Source: JAYUJH01 sp043765375 (GTDB lineage Bacteria > Pseudomonadota > Alphaproteobacteria > Rickettsiales > UBA998). Taken from it: a stretch of 64,000 bases of DNA. This document shows, piece after piece, positions 7,440 through 15,899 of this stretch. The stretch's first letter is position 1; each line of letters begins with the position of its first letter. The translations under genes were made by a program, and so were the position numbers. The notes below the pieces were generated by a model. The model was not told the DNA's origin, made no database searches, and was given only the letters and a program-made list of their open reading frames with translations. The DNA is taken from the NCBI GenBank assembly GCA_043765375.1, contig JAYUJH010000006.1:62001-126000 (forward strand), in the 5' to 3' direction.

Positions 7440-8132
7440 ATGATAGGGTCGTTGCGAGGCAAAATTATTCTAATTGCGGAGGATTATATCCTGCTAGAAA
7501 TTGATGGCGGAGTGGGATATATGGTGCATATCTCATCACGTCACCTTGCAAGCATCGCCATTAATGATGTGATATTTTTATATATTCATACTAATGTGCG
7601 AGAAGACGCAATCACGCTTTATGGCTTTGAAAATGCTCAAGCGCAATCATTATTTTTGTTGCTTTGCACAGTGCAGGGGGTGGGCAATAAAATGGCGTTG
7701 AATGTTATTTCAACTTTTTCAAGCACACAATTGCGGGATATTTTAATTGCGCAGGATATAAACTCACTCACCATTGTCAGCGGGGTTGGCAAACGGTTGG
7801 GTGAGAGAATTATCACCGAATTAAAGAACAAAACTAACATATTGGAGCGTATTTTTGCAGATAATAATGCAGTGCAATATACGGATAATTCAAATGTTAA
7901 TGACGAGGTAATTCAAATTGAGGCAAATGCTAAGGCGAATGCAAAATCTGTTAAAGCTAAAACATCACCGAAAATATCACTGGATAATAACCTCATTAAA
8001 GATGCAACTTCAGCGTTGGAAAATCTCGGTTATAGCAAAGCAGATGCAATGCGGGCAGCAATTTCTGCCAAAGCGAATGGCGCAACGGATTTGAGCGAAA
8101 TAATCACCAATGCGTTGCGTTTGCTTGGCTAG
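7440..8132 (+). CDS. ruvA: Holliday junction DNA helicase subunit RuvA
   Basis: A 230-residue RuvA. The N-terminal OB fold starts MIGSLRGKIILIAEDYILLEIDGGVGYMV-like and includes YTNVREDAITLYGF-type sequence (IHTNVREDAITLYGF). Tandem helix-hairpin-helix motifs follow (VQGVGNKMALNVIS and VSGVGKRLGERIITELKNK). After a linker with ANAK repeats comes domain III (ATSALENLGYSKADAMRAA), which binds RuvB. RuvA holds the four-way junction flat for RuvB branch migration. ruvB and ruvC are not adjacent, unlike the usual ruvCAB order. Its last 29 nt overlap the convergent bfd gene. Confidence 0.95.
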   Translation: MIGSLRGKIILIAEDYILLEIDGGVGYMVHISSRHLASIAINDVIFLYIHTNVREDAITLYGFENAQAQSLFLLLCTVQGVGNKMALNVISTFSSTQLRDILIAQDINSLTIVSGVGKRLGERIITELKNKTNILERIFADNNAVQYTDNSNVNDEVIQIEANAKANAKSVKAKTSPKISLDNNLIKDATSALENLGYSKADAMRAAISAKANGATDLSEIITNALRLLG

Positions 8133-8334
8133 CTTGCGAGATTTGGCTAGTTTGCATAACTTGGTTATTTTGAAAAAAGTTCTGCTCCACAACTTTTTGC
8201 ATCACGGGAATGCACTTGCCACATTTAGGTTTGCAACCTTGTTTTTCATAAACTTCAAGAGCGCATGTTGCCCCCGCCGCCAATGAATTGAGGCAATGTT
8301 GTTCTTTCAAGCAATTACAAATACATATATACAT
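8104..8334 (-). CDS. bfd: Bacterioferritin-associated ferredoxin-like [2Fe-2S] protein
   Basis: A 76-residue protein with the BFD pattern: C-x-C at residues 4 and 6 (MYICICNC) and C-x-x-C at 38 and 41 (CKPKCGKC), which bind a [2Fe-2S] cluster. In other bacteria Bfd delivers electrons to bacterioferritin for iron release. No bacterioferritin gene is in the window. The residues after ~52 are a Gln/Ser-rich tail (QASQANATHW) encoded antisense to the ruvA end and probably not conserved. It carries additional cysteines at 8, 14, 24 and 34. Confidence 0.85.
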   Translation of the reverse strand: MYICICNCLKEQHCLNSLAAGATCALEVYEKQGCKPKCGKCIPVMQKVVEQNFFQNNQVMQTSQISQASQANATHW

Positions 8335-8435
8335 AATACGAATATTACATTATTTTTGTTGCGAATGCAAGTCATTCTTAATCGCAACTGGGTTAATTTA
8401 TAAATAAGAGTTACTTTATAACTGAAATGTTTCCC

Positions 8436-8464
8436 TTGACATTATGCCTAAAAAATCATTTAAT
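8436..8464 (+). promoter_or_regulatory. Strong sigma-70-type promoter
   Basis: TTGACA at 8436-8441, a 17-nt spacer, and TTTAAT at 8459-8464. Predicted transcription start is about 8471. This start excludes the longer overlapping frame that would begin at 8427, and also ATG 8467, as the translated product. Confidence 0.7.
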
Positions 8465-8487
8465 TAATGTTCACTTATTTTGTAAAT

Positions 8488-8637
8488 ATGTTCTTAATTC
8501 TTTGGCGTGCCGTTTGGGTTTTTCTATTTTTTGGAGGAAACCTCCTCTTAAACGACCCAACAAACCCCCTGACTGCCCTAGTTTTTTTAACAGCAGGCGT
8601 TCTTTACCTGCTAGGCGCATACTTCTACTGGAAGTAG
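8488..8637 (+). CDS. Candidate 49-aa hydrophobic membrane protein, or the body of a structured RNA
   Basis: The frame from ATG 8488 encodes two membrane-spanning stretches (FLILWRAVWVFLFFGG and LTALVFLTAGVLYLLGAYF) around a short NDPTNP loop, ending in YWK. It sits in a transcript defined by a consensus promoter (8436-8464) and a terminator (8647-8681). There is no Shine-Dalgarno. Codon use differs from the neighbours: all three Tyr codons are TAC and all three Asn codons are AAC. Three perfect hairpins lie in the same interval (GGAGG-AAA-CCTCC at 8533-8545, AGCAGG/CCTGCT at 8592-8612, TACTTC/GAAGTA at 8620-8636). A ~210-nt noncoding RNA is therefore a serious alternative. Confidence 0.45.
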   Translation: MFLILWRAVWVFLFFGGNLLLNDPTNPLTALVFLTAGVLYLLGAYFYWK

Positions 8638-8646
8638 TTCTAAATC

Positions 8647-8681
8647 TCCCCCGAAGATAAATAATTCTGGGGATTTTTTTT
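8647..8681 (+). terminator. Intrinsic terminator of the small transcript
   Basis: A TCCCC...GAA stem paired with TTC...GGGGA (8647-8655 with 8665-8673, one bulged pair) and a run of eight T at 8674-8681. It lies 10 nt after the stop codon of the small frame and 38 nt before the ABC-F gene. Confidence 0.75.
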
Positions 8682-8718
8682 ATTCCTATTTTCCACGCTT
8701 GCTGCTATAACTTCATTC

Positions 8719-10575
8719 ATGAAAAGATTAATATTTAGCTTAAAAGATGTATCATATAATATTGGCGGAAGACTGCTATTTGAAGGGCTATCTTGCCAAA
8801 TCCACGAGCGAGATCGCATTTGTTTGGTGGGTAAAAATGGAGCGGGCAAAACCACCCTCATGAAAATGATAACGGGTGATGTTGAGGCAGATTCAGGCGA
8901 AAGATTTTTGCACCCAAGCACAAATGTTGGTTATTTGTCACAAGCAATGCCCGAGCAGAACCATTTAACTGTGCGAGATTTTGTGCTTGATGGCTTGCCA
9001 TTGGAGAATGAATCTGAGAAAGAAATGCGCAATTATCTGGTGGATATTGTGATTGGTCCCCTAGAGATAAACCCCGATGCAATTATGAGCAGCCTCTCTG
9101 GTGGGCAGGTGCGACGGGCGTGTTTAGCTCGTGCATTAGTGTTGCAACCTGATATCTTGTTACTAGATGAGCCAACAAATCACCTTGATTTAACCGCCAT
9201 AGAATGGTTGGAAGATTACCTTAAATATTATGAAGGAGCATTAATTTGTATTAGCCATGATAGAACTTTTTTAACTAATATATCTCAAAAAGTGTTGTGG
9301 CTTGATGGTGGGGATATCAAATTATGCCCACATGGATATGGTAAGTTTGAAGAATGGATGGAGAAAATATTAGAGCAAGAGGCGCGTGAATTGCAAAACT
9401 TAAGCAAACAAGTAGATGCTGAACATCAATGGACACAAGGAGGAGTGACGGCACGGCGCAAGCGTAATGTGCGCCGAGTGCGTGAGTTATATGCACTGCG
9501 GGAGAAATTGCAACAGGATAAAGCCGCATATAATAAGCGTTCGCAAAAACTGGATATTGACCCAGTTGCAAGGGTGAATGGTTCAAAGTTAATTGCAGAG
9601 TTTCGCCATGTTCACAAAAAATATATTCGTGGCGATGAAGTAATCCCCATTTTGAATGATTTTTCGCATAGCGTATTGCGAGGTGATAAAATTGGTATAT
9701 TGGGGCGCAATGGTGCAGGAAAATCATCATTCATTAAGCTATTAATTGGTGAAATTGAGGCAGATTCAGGCAGTGTATTTCGCCAAAAAAACTTGGAAAT
9801 TGCCTATTTTGATCAACATCGTAGTGACTTAAATCCCAGCAAAACACTAGCAGAAACACTCTGCCCCGATGGTGGACATTATGTGCAGTTAGGTTCAATT
9901 GAAGACCCCCGCCCCATTCATATTTGTGGGTATCTCAAACGCTTTATGTTTGACCCAAAATCTGCATTTGACAAAGTCGCAACATTATCTGGTGGTATGC
10001 AAAATCGGTTACTATTAGCGAAAATACTCGCTCGCCCATCACCATTAATGATTCTTGATGAGCCAACCAATGATCTTGATATGGATATGTTGGATATGCT
10101 GCAAGAAATGTTATTTGATTATCAAGGAACATTAATTTTGGTAAGCCATGATAGAGATTTTCTAGACCGCTCCGTCACTGAAATTATCGCATTTGAAGGT
10201 GACGCACAAGTGCATGGTTGCTATGGCGGCTATCATGATTATATTCGTGAACGTGAAGTGCGTTTGGGTAAAAAGCCCGCTCCAATCGTCATTCCCCGTG
10301 ATAGCATGGCAAAAGCAATTGAAGCACAGGTGAAACAGGTTGCAACCCCACTAACTTATGGTGAACGCATTGAATTAAGCAAAATGCAACAACATATTGA
10401 CGAACTTCAACAACGAATTGATGAATTGCAAAACCAATTAAATGATACTGAATTATTTAGCAAAAGCCCTGATAGTTTCACTAAAATAATTGGTGATTTT
10501 GATGAGGCAACAGAGTTGCTAACCCAAGCTGAGGAACGCTGGCTGATGCTTGAAGAACGGGCGATTGCCAGTTGA
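8719..10575 (+). CDS. ABC-F family ATPase (Uup-like)
   Basis: A 618-residue soluble protein with two ABC ATPase domains and no membrane domain. Domain 1: Walker A GKNGAGKTT (~residue 38), signature SLSGGQ, Walker B ILLLDEPTNHLD. The inter-domain linker is helical and rich in Arg/Lys (GGVTARRKRNVRR). Domain 2: GRNGAGKSS (~330), TLSGGM, LMILDEPTNDLD. After ~560 there is a short coiled coil (MQQHIDELQQRIDELQNQL) like the DNA- or ribosome-binding C-terminal domain of Uup. ABC-F proteins act at the ribosomal E site; Uup is also linked to transposon excision. No antibiotic-resistance role can be read from the sequence. Confidence 0.92.
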   Translation: MKRLIFSLKDVSYNIGGRLLFEGLSCQIHERDRICLVGKNGAGKTTLMKMITGDVEADSGERFLHPSTNVGYLSQAMPEQNHLTVRDFVLDGLPLENESEKEMRNYLVDIVIGPLEINPDAIMSSLSGGQVRRACLARALVLQPDILLLDEPTNHLDLTAIEWLEDYLKYYEGALICISHDRTFLTNISQKVLWLDGGDIKLCPHGYGKFEEWMEKILEQEARELQNLSKQVDAEHQWTQGGVTARRKRNVRRVRELYALREKLQQDKAAYNKRSQKLDIDPVARVNGSKLIAEFRHVHKKYIRGDEVIPILNDFSHSVLRGDKIGILGRNGAGKSSFIKLLIGEIEADSGSVFRQKNLEIAYFDQHRSDLNPSKTLAETLCPDGGHYVQLGSIEDPRPIHICGYLKRFMFDPKSAFDKVATLSGGMQNRLLLAKILARPSPLMILDEPTNDLDMDMLDMLQEMLFDYQGTLILVSHDRDFLDRSVTEIIAFEGDAQVHGCYGGYHDYIREREVRLGKKPAPIVIPRDSMAKAIEAQVKQVATPLTYGERIELSKMQQHIDELQQRIDELQNQLNDTELFSKSPDSFTKIIGDFDEATELLTQAEERWLMLEERAIAS

Positions 10576-10632
10576 TCTAATAAGTTGATTTGTTAAGTTA
10601 ATATGCTGGTTAATATTGCATGAATAATATAT

Positions 10633-12840
10633 ATGATTAACATATTAAGCATCATAGCCAAGCAATTTAACTGGAATATTTTCATTCATATTGCGCCACT
10701 TGGTTTGTTGGCTGGTATAATTACCGCCACTAATTTTGATTTATCCGCAAGTTACTGGCTAGAGATAGCAATTATTTTGCTGCCAATTATCACTATATTA
10801 ATGCGCCACAAATTGCGTGAATTAATCTGGATTATAGCGATATTATGGCTGGGGTTGACTGGTGGTTGGCGGGCGCAAAGTTATTTGCAACCAAATCAAA
10901 TCATCACATTAAGCAAGCCATATCGTTTTGTGCAATTACACGCTAAAATTGAAGCTGTTGAGGCGATAAGCCTTGGTAAATATCGCATTATCATCAATCA
11001 TACCACCAGCCAAACATTTGCTCCCCAAGATAAAAATGTGCGGTTGCGTTTGAATGTGCGGGCTGATATTGCTCCAAAAATGGGAGATTTAGTGCAGTTT
11101 TATGCAAATATATTTCCACCATCACGCCCAGCGATTCAAAATGGGGCAGATTTTGCTCGCTATTTCTATATCAAAAATATTGGTGGAGTTGGCTATTCTA
11201 TGGGTAAAATCAAAATCATATCTTCAATCGCCAAACCTAAACTCGCAAAATCTACATCAAGCAATATCACACCAGATAAAACAATCATCTCACCTCAACC
11301 AATATTGCGGTTAATTTCTCTGTGGCGAGTTAATATTGACGATGCGCTATTACACCATATCACCCCACCGCAAACGGGAATTGCCATCGCACTAATAACA
11401 GGGGGGCGAGCGGCAATTCCTGCTGACATCAACCAAGCGATGCAGATTTCAGGAATTACTCACATTCTCTCCATTTCTGGGTTACATATGAGCATGGTCT
11501 GCGGGTTGCTATATTTTGGCTTGCGGTTGTTGTTAGCAGCAATCGCACCACTAGCTTTGCACCTGCCAATCAAGCAATATTGTGCATTTGCGGCTTTGCT
11601 AAGCGGAGGAATATATCTCGCACTTGCGGATTTCCCTATTCCCGCCATTCGTGCTTATGTGATGATTGCGCTTATTTTTGTTGGCATAATTTGCAATCGT
11701 GATGCAGATACTTTGCGCTCGCTAGTGATTGCAGCGATTGGGTTGTTGTTATATAATCCATTAATCGCCTTAGATATTGGTTTTCAATTATCATTCATTG
11801 CAACTTACGCCTTAATCATTGCGTATCGCAGGCTGAACAAGTTTAATGCTTTTGTGAGACAACGAGGCTTTGGAGTTATATCACGAGGTTTGCTTTATGT
11901 GTTTAATATCATCATTAGCTCGGTGGTGGCGGGGCTTGTGACTGCGCCGTTAGTATTATTTCATTTTGGCTTATTTTCATCTTATAGTGTGCTAACCAAC
12001 GTCATGATATTGCCAATTCTTAGTTTCATGGTGATGCCAGCCTTGATTTTTGGCTTAATGATGGAATGGATTTGGCAGGGTGATTTATTGCTACAAATCG
12101 CTGATTATGGCTTGAGTTTGGTGATTTACTGTTCAAATTGGGTGGCAAGTCAACCACAATCTAGTTTGCATCTACCGAATATGTCATTTGCAACGGTTGC
12201 GTTTATGATGATAATTTTATTGTTATTATTGCATTGCAATAAAATATCCACACGCAATATTTGCATATTTTTGTTAGCAATTTTTGCGTTAATAATATCA
12301 TATTGGTTGAATAACAATCTAACAACGCCCGATATTATGGTGGCAGAAGATGCAAGTGCTATTGCGGTTAAGGTTGGAGCGGTTAAGGTTGGAGCGGTTA
12401 AAATTGATGAGGATAAAACACAAAAATGGTTGTTGCTTCGTGGCAGTGCAGGCAATTTTTTTGTCAAGCAATGGGCGCAATCAACAAAGGGGGAATATAT
12501 TAGTTATGCACAAGCCAAAAAAGCGGGTGATACTTATGGTTTCAAATGTGATACGCTAGGGTGTGATGGCGTTGTTTCAGGGCAGAATATTCGCACTAGA
12601 TATGATTATCATTCATCTGCGCCCCTATGTTTGCCTGATACACAAATCAGCATTGCCAGTTTTTATGCCAAAAAATCATATTATAGTAACGGTAATTGCT
12701 ACCATGCAAAGGTGAAGATTGAACGTGATATGTTGGAACGGTTAGGCTCATTCACGGTTAGGTTAAATAACGCCTCCCCACATCAATTATGGAACTCTTG
12801 CCAAGTTAATCACCCTCCAATTTGGTTGCGTTGCCGTTGA
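10633..12840 (+). CDS. comEC: ComEC/Rec2-type DNA uptake channel
   Basis: A 735-residue polytopic inner-membrane protein. Order: N-terminal membrane helices, a periplasmic OB-like DUF4131 region (~residues 90-200), then the competence domain with the signature ITHILSISGLHMSMVCGLLYFGLR (His/Gly-rich) and about ten membrane helices to ~580. ComEC passes single-stranded DNA across the inner membrane during natural transformation. The C-terminal metallo-beta-lactamase domain is absent, as in many alphaproteobacteria; a ~150-residue hydrophilic tail with several cysteines replaces it. In that tail a 15-bp tandem repeat gives AVKVGAVKVG. A type IV secretion block lies just downstream, convergently. 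Confidence 0.92.
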   Translation: MINILSIIAKQFNWNIFIHIAPLGLLAGIITATNFDLSASYWLEIAIILLPIITILMRHKLRELIWIIAILWLGLTGGWRAQSYLQPNQIITLSKPYRFVQLHAKIEAVEAISLGKYRIIINHTTSQTFAPQDKNVRLRLNVRADIAPKMGDLVQFYANIFPPSRPAIQNGADFARYFYIKNIGGVGYSMGKIKIISSIAKPKLAKSTSSNITPDKTIISPQPILRLISLWRVNIDDALLHHITPPQTGIAIALITGGRAAIPADINQAMQISGITHILSISGLHMSMVCGLLYFGLRLLLAAIAPLALHLPIKQYCAFAALLSGGIYLALADFPIPAIRAYVMIALIFVGIICNRDADTLRSLVIAAIGLLLYNPLIALDIGFQLSFIATYALIIAYRRLNKFNAFVRQRGFGVISRGLLYVFNIIISSVVAGLVTAPLVLFHFGLFSSYSVLTNVMILPILSFMVMPALIFGLMMEWIWQGDLLLQIADYGLSLVIYCSNWVASQPQSSLHLPNMSFATVAFMMIILLLLLHCNKISTRNICIFLLAIFALIISYWLNNNLTTPDIMVAEDASAIAVKVGAVKVGAVKIDEDKTQKWLLLRGSAGNFFVKQWAQSTKGEYISYAQAKKAGDTYGFKCDTLGCDGVVSGQNIRTRYDYHSSAPLCLPDTQISIASFYAKKSYYSNGNCYHAKVKIERDMLERLGSFTVRLNNASPHQLWNSCQVNHPPIWLRCR
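12364..12408 (+). repeat. comEC: 15-bp tandem repeat inside comEC
   Basis: Two exact units GCGGTTAAGGTTGGA (12364, 12379) and a third diverged one (12394). They encode AVKVG-AVKVG-AVKID in the non-conserved tail. Confidence 0.9.
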
Positions 12841-12847
12841 TTATGTT

Positions 12848-12994
12848 AGAACCTAGTATTAACAGTTTTTGAAAACCGCCGAAACGTTTGTATTTTTGAG
12901 AACCGCAGCGCATTGTATATAGAAATACATGAGCAGCGGAAGCGCAGAAAATCAAATGTTGCAGGCATTTTGAAAATCTGTGAATGTAGGTTCT
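12848..12994. mobile_element. 147-bp imperfect palindrome, MITE-like, between comEC and virB6
   Basis: Begins AGAACCTA and ends TAGGTTCT. The arms stay alignable for ~60 nt each (for example AACAG-TTTTT-GAAAA against CACAG-ATTTT-CAAAA). Both ends are flanked by TTA (12846-12848 and 12991-12995 region), a possible short target duplication. It lies 7 nt from each of two convergent stop codons, so it may also end transcription. It contains no credible gene; an 85-codon reverse frame across it is explained by the repeat plus virB6 antisense. Confidence 0.6.
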
Positions 12995-13001
12995 TAGATT
13001 T

Positions 13002-14366
13002 TTATTTCTTTCTAGGTGGTGCTGTTGGAGCTTTAGTCTGCCCTCCCCCGCCCGCACCGCCAAACCATTGATTCACTGTGCTGCTCATATCAGTTAATTT
13101 GGTCATTCCTTGAGAAATCTCTGCGGCAATTCCCACGGCGACAGTTGCAAGCTGTTTCATGATATGAGTTAGCAACAAAAACACAATCAAGCTAATATGA
13201 TTCATTGGAAACTTAGGCCCCCCCTTACAATCAACCGGGCCATTATATGTATGTTCTCCCTCATAAGGTTGGCACTTCCCACCTTTGGGGCAGCACATAT
13301 AACGCCAATTATGCATCTCAAACGGAGTTGCTGCTTGCTTGCCAGACTTAACATAACAAACATGAACATCTTCTTCTGGCAATAAATCCTTTGCTGCTGA
13401 TTCAACTAAGTTGGCAAAAAATGCTAAAAATGCAAATAATAATATCGGTTGCAAAGAAAAGTTCACCAACTGATTAATCCACCCAGTGAATATCTGCCGA
13501 GTGCGTTGAAATAACATCATCGGGAAAAACACTGGTGATAACCCAATTAATATACTTTTAATCACTAATGCTAGCACATAAACTTGCACTGCTTTGAGCA
13601 AGCACATGAATAATGAAAATATCGCCCAACCAAGTGCGGCCGCCATCAAAGGACCATAAGGTCCTGCACCAAAACTGGCAATAACAGTGACTATCATACG
13701 AGGGGAAAACACTACTTGAATAATTTGGTCAAGCAACGTGAAGGGGCGTGAAATATCACCCGTTAATTCCGCATCTGGCGTTCCCATGCCTATATTTATC
13801 ATAATTTCAATCATTTCATTTGGTATGTCCATAAAAAAAACATAGAGCAAATGCTGCAATGAAAAATTAGCTAAAAACACATTCATGTTACCATTATTCA
13901 CAGGTTCTGCTTGTGCTAAAACAGCGGATTCTGGTGAAATTAACCATATCACAAACCCAAGCCTGAATAATAATGAAATTACCTGCCAACCAGTTAGTGA
14001 GATAAACCCAAAAATGAATGATATCGCAAAAAACACTATCGCAAGTGTCATTAATGCGGTCACAACAGTCATATATGAGCCGATTCCAAAAAAAGCTGCT
14101 TGCGGGCTTACGAATGAAGAATATAATTTGCCTGTGACCTCGTTCACATCAGCATATATTTCTGTTACAACATCTTGCAACATTTTGGTGGCTTGTCCTT
14201 CTTTGTTATAATCAAAAAATCCACCCGGAGTATTGCTACATGTATCAAGCGGGATATTAGTTCCGCCAGCATTTTGTGCAAAAGATGCGTCATTGAAGCA
14301 TATGACTAATAGCAAAGCTATCATTATGGTTGTGATTATATTGATTATTTTCATATTATACCTCAT
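13002..14366 (-). CDS. virB6: VirB6/TrbL-like T4SS membrane channel protein (third copy)
   Basis: A 454-residue inner-membrane protein of the type IV secretion channel. A signal-like first helix ends at SFA|QNAGG. A periplasmic segment follows, then about six membrane helices between residues ~95 and 330, including the central conserved region (FSPRMIVTVIASF, ALGWAIFSLFMCLLKAVQVYVLALVIKSILIGLSPVF-like). A cysteine-containing periplasmic loop (CCPKGGKCQP) precedes the last helix, and the end is Gly/Pro-rich and basic. It is separated from the previous virB6 by 68 nt. Tandem divergent virB6 genes are characteristic of the Rickettsiales rvh cluster. Confidence 0.9.
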   Translation of the reverse strand: MRYNMKIINIITTIMIALLLVICFNDASFAQNAGGTNIPLDTCSNTPGGFFDYNKEGQATKMLQDVVTEIYADVNEVTGKLYSSFVSPQAAFFGIGSYMTVVTALMTLAIVFFAISFIFGFISLTGWQVISLLFRLGFVIWLISPESAVLAQAEPVNNGNMNVFLANFSLQHLLYVFFMDIPNEMIEIMINIGMGTPDAELTGDISRPFTLLDQIIQVVFSPRMIVTVIASFGAGPYGPLMAAALGWAIFSLFMCLLKAVQVYVLALVIKSILIGLSPVFFPMMLFQRTRQIFTGWINQLVNFSLQPILLFAFLAFFANLVESAAKDLLPEEDVHVCYVKSGKQAATPFEMHNWRYMCCPKGGKCQPYEGEHTYNGPVDCKGGPKFPMNHISLIVFLLLTHIMKQLATVAVGIAAEISQGMTKLTDMSSTVNQWFGGAGGGGQTKAPTAPPRKK

Positions 14367-14434
14367 AAACCCGCATTACTTATAAATATATTGCTTATAA
14401 ACCTATTATTTCCTTTGATATTACTCAACTAACT

Positions 14435-15898
14435 TTACTTTTTGGGCATTAATAGTGATTTCATGCTTGTGCCAGCCCCAATTCCCGCACCGCTATTTTG
14501 GGCAGCAACCGCCTGTGAACGAAACTGTCCTTGCGCCCACCCTTCTATTGGCATTCCACCCGTTAGCACCCTTGATAATTCTCCACCAGAGCGGAGTATC
14601 CTTGCGGTTAATGCGGGAACTTGATTACCAATCGTTGTGATTATCCAAACAATAAACAATATTTGCAGCAAACTTTGAGCAATTTTCCATAATTTATTAT
14701 GGTGATCTTTGCCTAAATCAACCGAATTAACCTCCAATCCAGCGCACCAATCAACTGAACCAGTCGCTATTGGATTGCTGCTATTTTCTCTGATTTGGTT
14801 TTGATCAAGCCCCTGTGCAAATAGTGGATCTGTTGGCATTTGCACGCTACATATTGGTGATTCTGTGCGATAATGATCCATTATTTTAGGTTTAGGTGGG
14901 TTATTAGCATTCACCCCAGTTGCCTTCACTTCTGCAGTTGCCTCACCCAACACATTCACCAATGAACGGGGATTATCTTTGCTTAAAACATAGCTATCCA
15001 ACAATGGAATTGCAAAAGCCATGAACGCAATCATCATGAACGGCATAAATATCGCTTCAATGATGTTGTATAAATATTTGAAAAACATATCTTCAGTATA
15101 TCTAAACATGATTGTCCAAGCGAGCAACGGTGCTATGCTAATCAATAATCCTGCATAAACATATGAAATAATCACCGTAAATACTACCTTCAACACAAAA
15201 AAAGTGATGGCGAGTAATGTGGCAATCCCAAAGAAAAATACGGTTGCCCCCATCGTCCCGCTAAACAACGCCGATGCAGTGAAACCAAGCAAAGACGCCC
15301 CAATCCCCGCAGCAGTGTTGAAACCCATAATATATTCTAAAATGCAATCCATATAAGCAAATGGTTTATAGCCATCAGCAGAAATCACGCCAGATGCCTT
15401 GCCGTTATGCTCGCTTAATTTGCAAGTTTCACTATCTTCATACATATTCTCCACAATCATCACTTGCATACCCTCCATGGTCGCAAATGTGACTTCTTGC
15501 AACCCACCCTCATCAAACATACCTGAGTTTGCACCAAAATTGTTGGAAAGCATAAGCACAAAAATTATTTTGATCAATGCACCAACCATAATTTTTTGCG
15601 GATTGCGCTCCAACAACATGATGCGCATTGCCGTGAAAACAACGCTTATACTGGCAAGTCCAAGCACAACTGGCCACATCACATCACTCATGAAGGACAA
15701 AAATGCGGTTGTATATGCTATCACCACGGTTTTAATACATGAAACAACTTTCACCGTGATAGATTCTTTACCATCAACATCACATGAAACAATAGAACCA
15801 TCAAATGGGCTGGTGAAACTCAGTGCATTGGCAACATTGGAAGTTCCAACAATTAATAATAATGAAAGCAATGTGAGAAATATCAATTTTTGTTTCAT
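14435..15898 (-). CDS. virB6: VirB6/TrbL-like T4SS membrane channel protein (second copy)
   Basis: A 487-residue VirB6 homologue with a cleavable-looking N-terminal signal (residues 1-25, ending NVANALS). A two-cysteine periplasmic segment follows (IVSCDVDGKES...VVSCIKTVV), then several membrane helices, and the VirB6 core around residues 195-290 (FFGIATLLAITFFVLKVVFTV, SYVYAGLLISIAPLLAW). A second periplasmic region contains two more cysteines, then a last helix and a Gly/Ala-rich cytoplasmic tail. It begins 1 nt after the preceding virB6 stop, so the two are cotranslated or coupled. The copies share fold more than sequence, so they may form a hetero-oligomeric channel base. Confidence 0.9.
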   Translation of the reverse strand: MKQKLIFLTLLSLLLIVGTSNVANALSFTSPFDGSIVSCDVDGKESITVKVVSCIKTVVIAYTTAFLSFMSDVMWPVVLGLASISVVFTAMRIMLLERNPQKIMVGALIKIIFVLMLSNNFGANSGMFDEGGLQEVTFATMEGMQVMIVENMYEDSETCKLSEHNGKASGVISADGYKPFAYMDCILEYIMGFNTAAGIGASLLGFTASALFSGTMGATVFFFGIATLLAITFFVLKVVFTVIISYVYAGLLISIAPLLAWTIMFRYTEDMFFKYLYNIIEAIFMPFMMIAFMAFAIPLLDSYVLSKDNPRSLVNVLGEATAEVKATGVNANNPPKPKIMDHYRTESPICSVQMPTDPLFAQGLDQNQIRENSSNPIATGSVDWCAGLEVNSVDLGKDHHNKLWKIAQSLLQILFIVWIITTIGNQVPALTARILRSGGELSRVLTGGMPIEGWAQGQFRSQAVAAQNSGAGIGAGTSMKSLLMPKK

Positions 15899-15899
15899 A

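Noticed and set aside
8427..8660. Forward 77-codon frame at the small transcript
   Set aside because: Its start lies upstream of the -35 box of a near-consensus promoter, and its product is Pro/Arg-rich without features; the other frame (8488-8637) is more protein-like.
12806..13063. Reverse 85-codon frame across the comEC-virB6 gap
   Set aside because: It is built from the 147-bp palindrome plus antisense of both neighbours.
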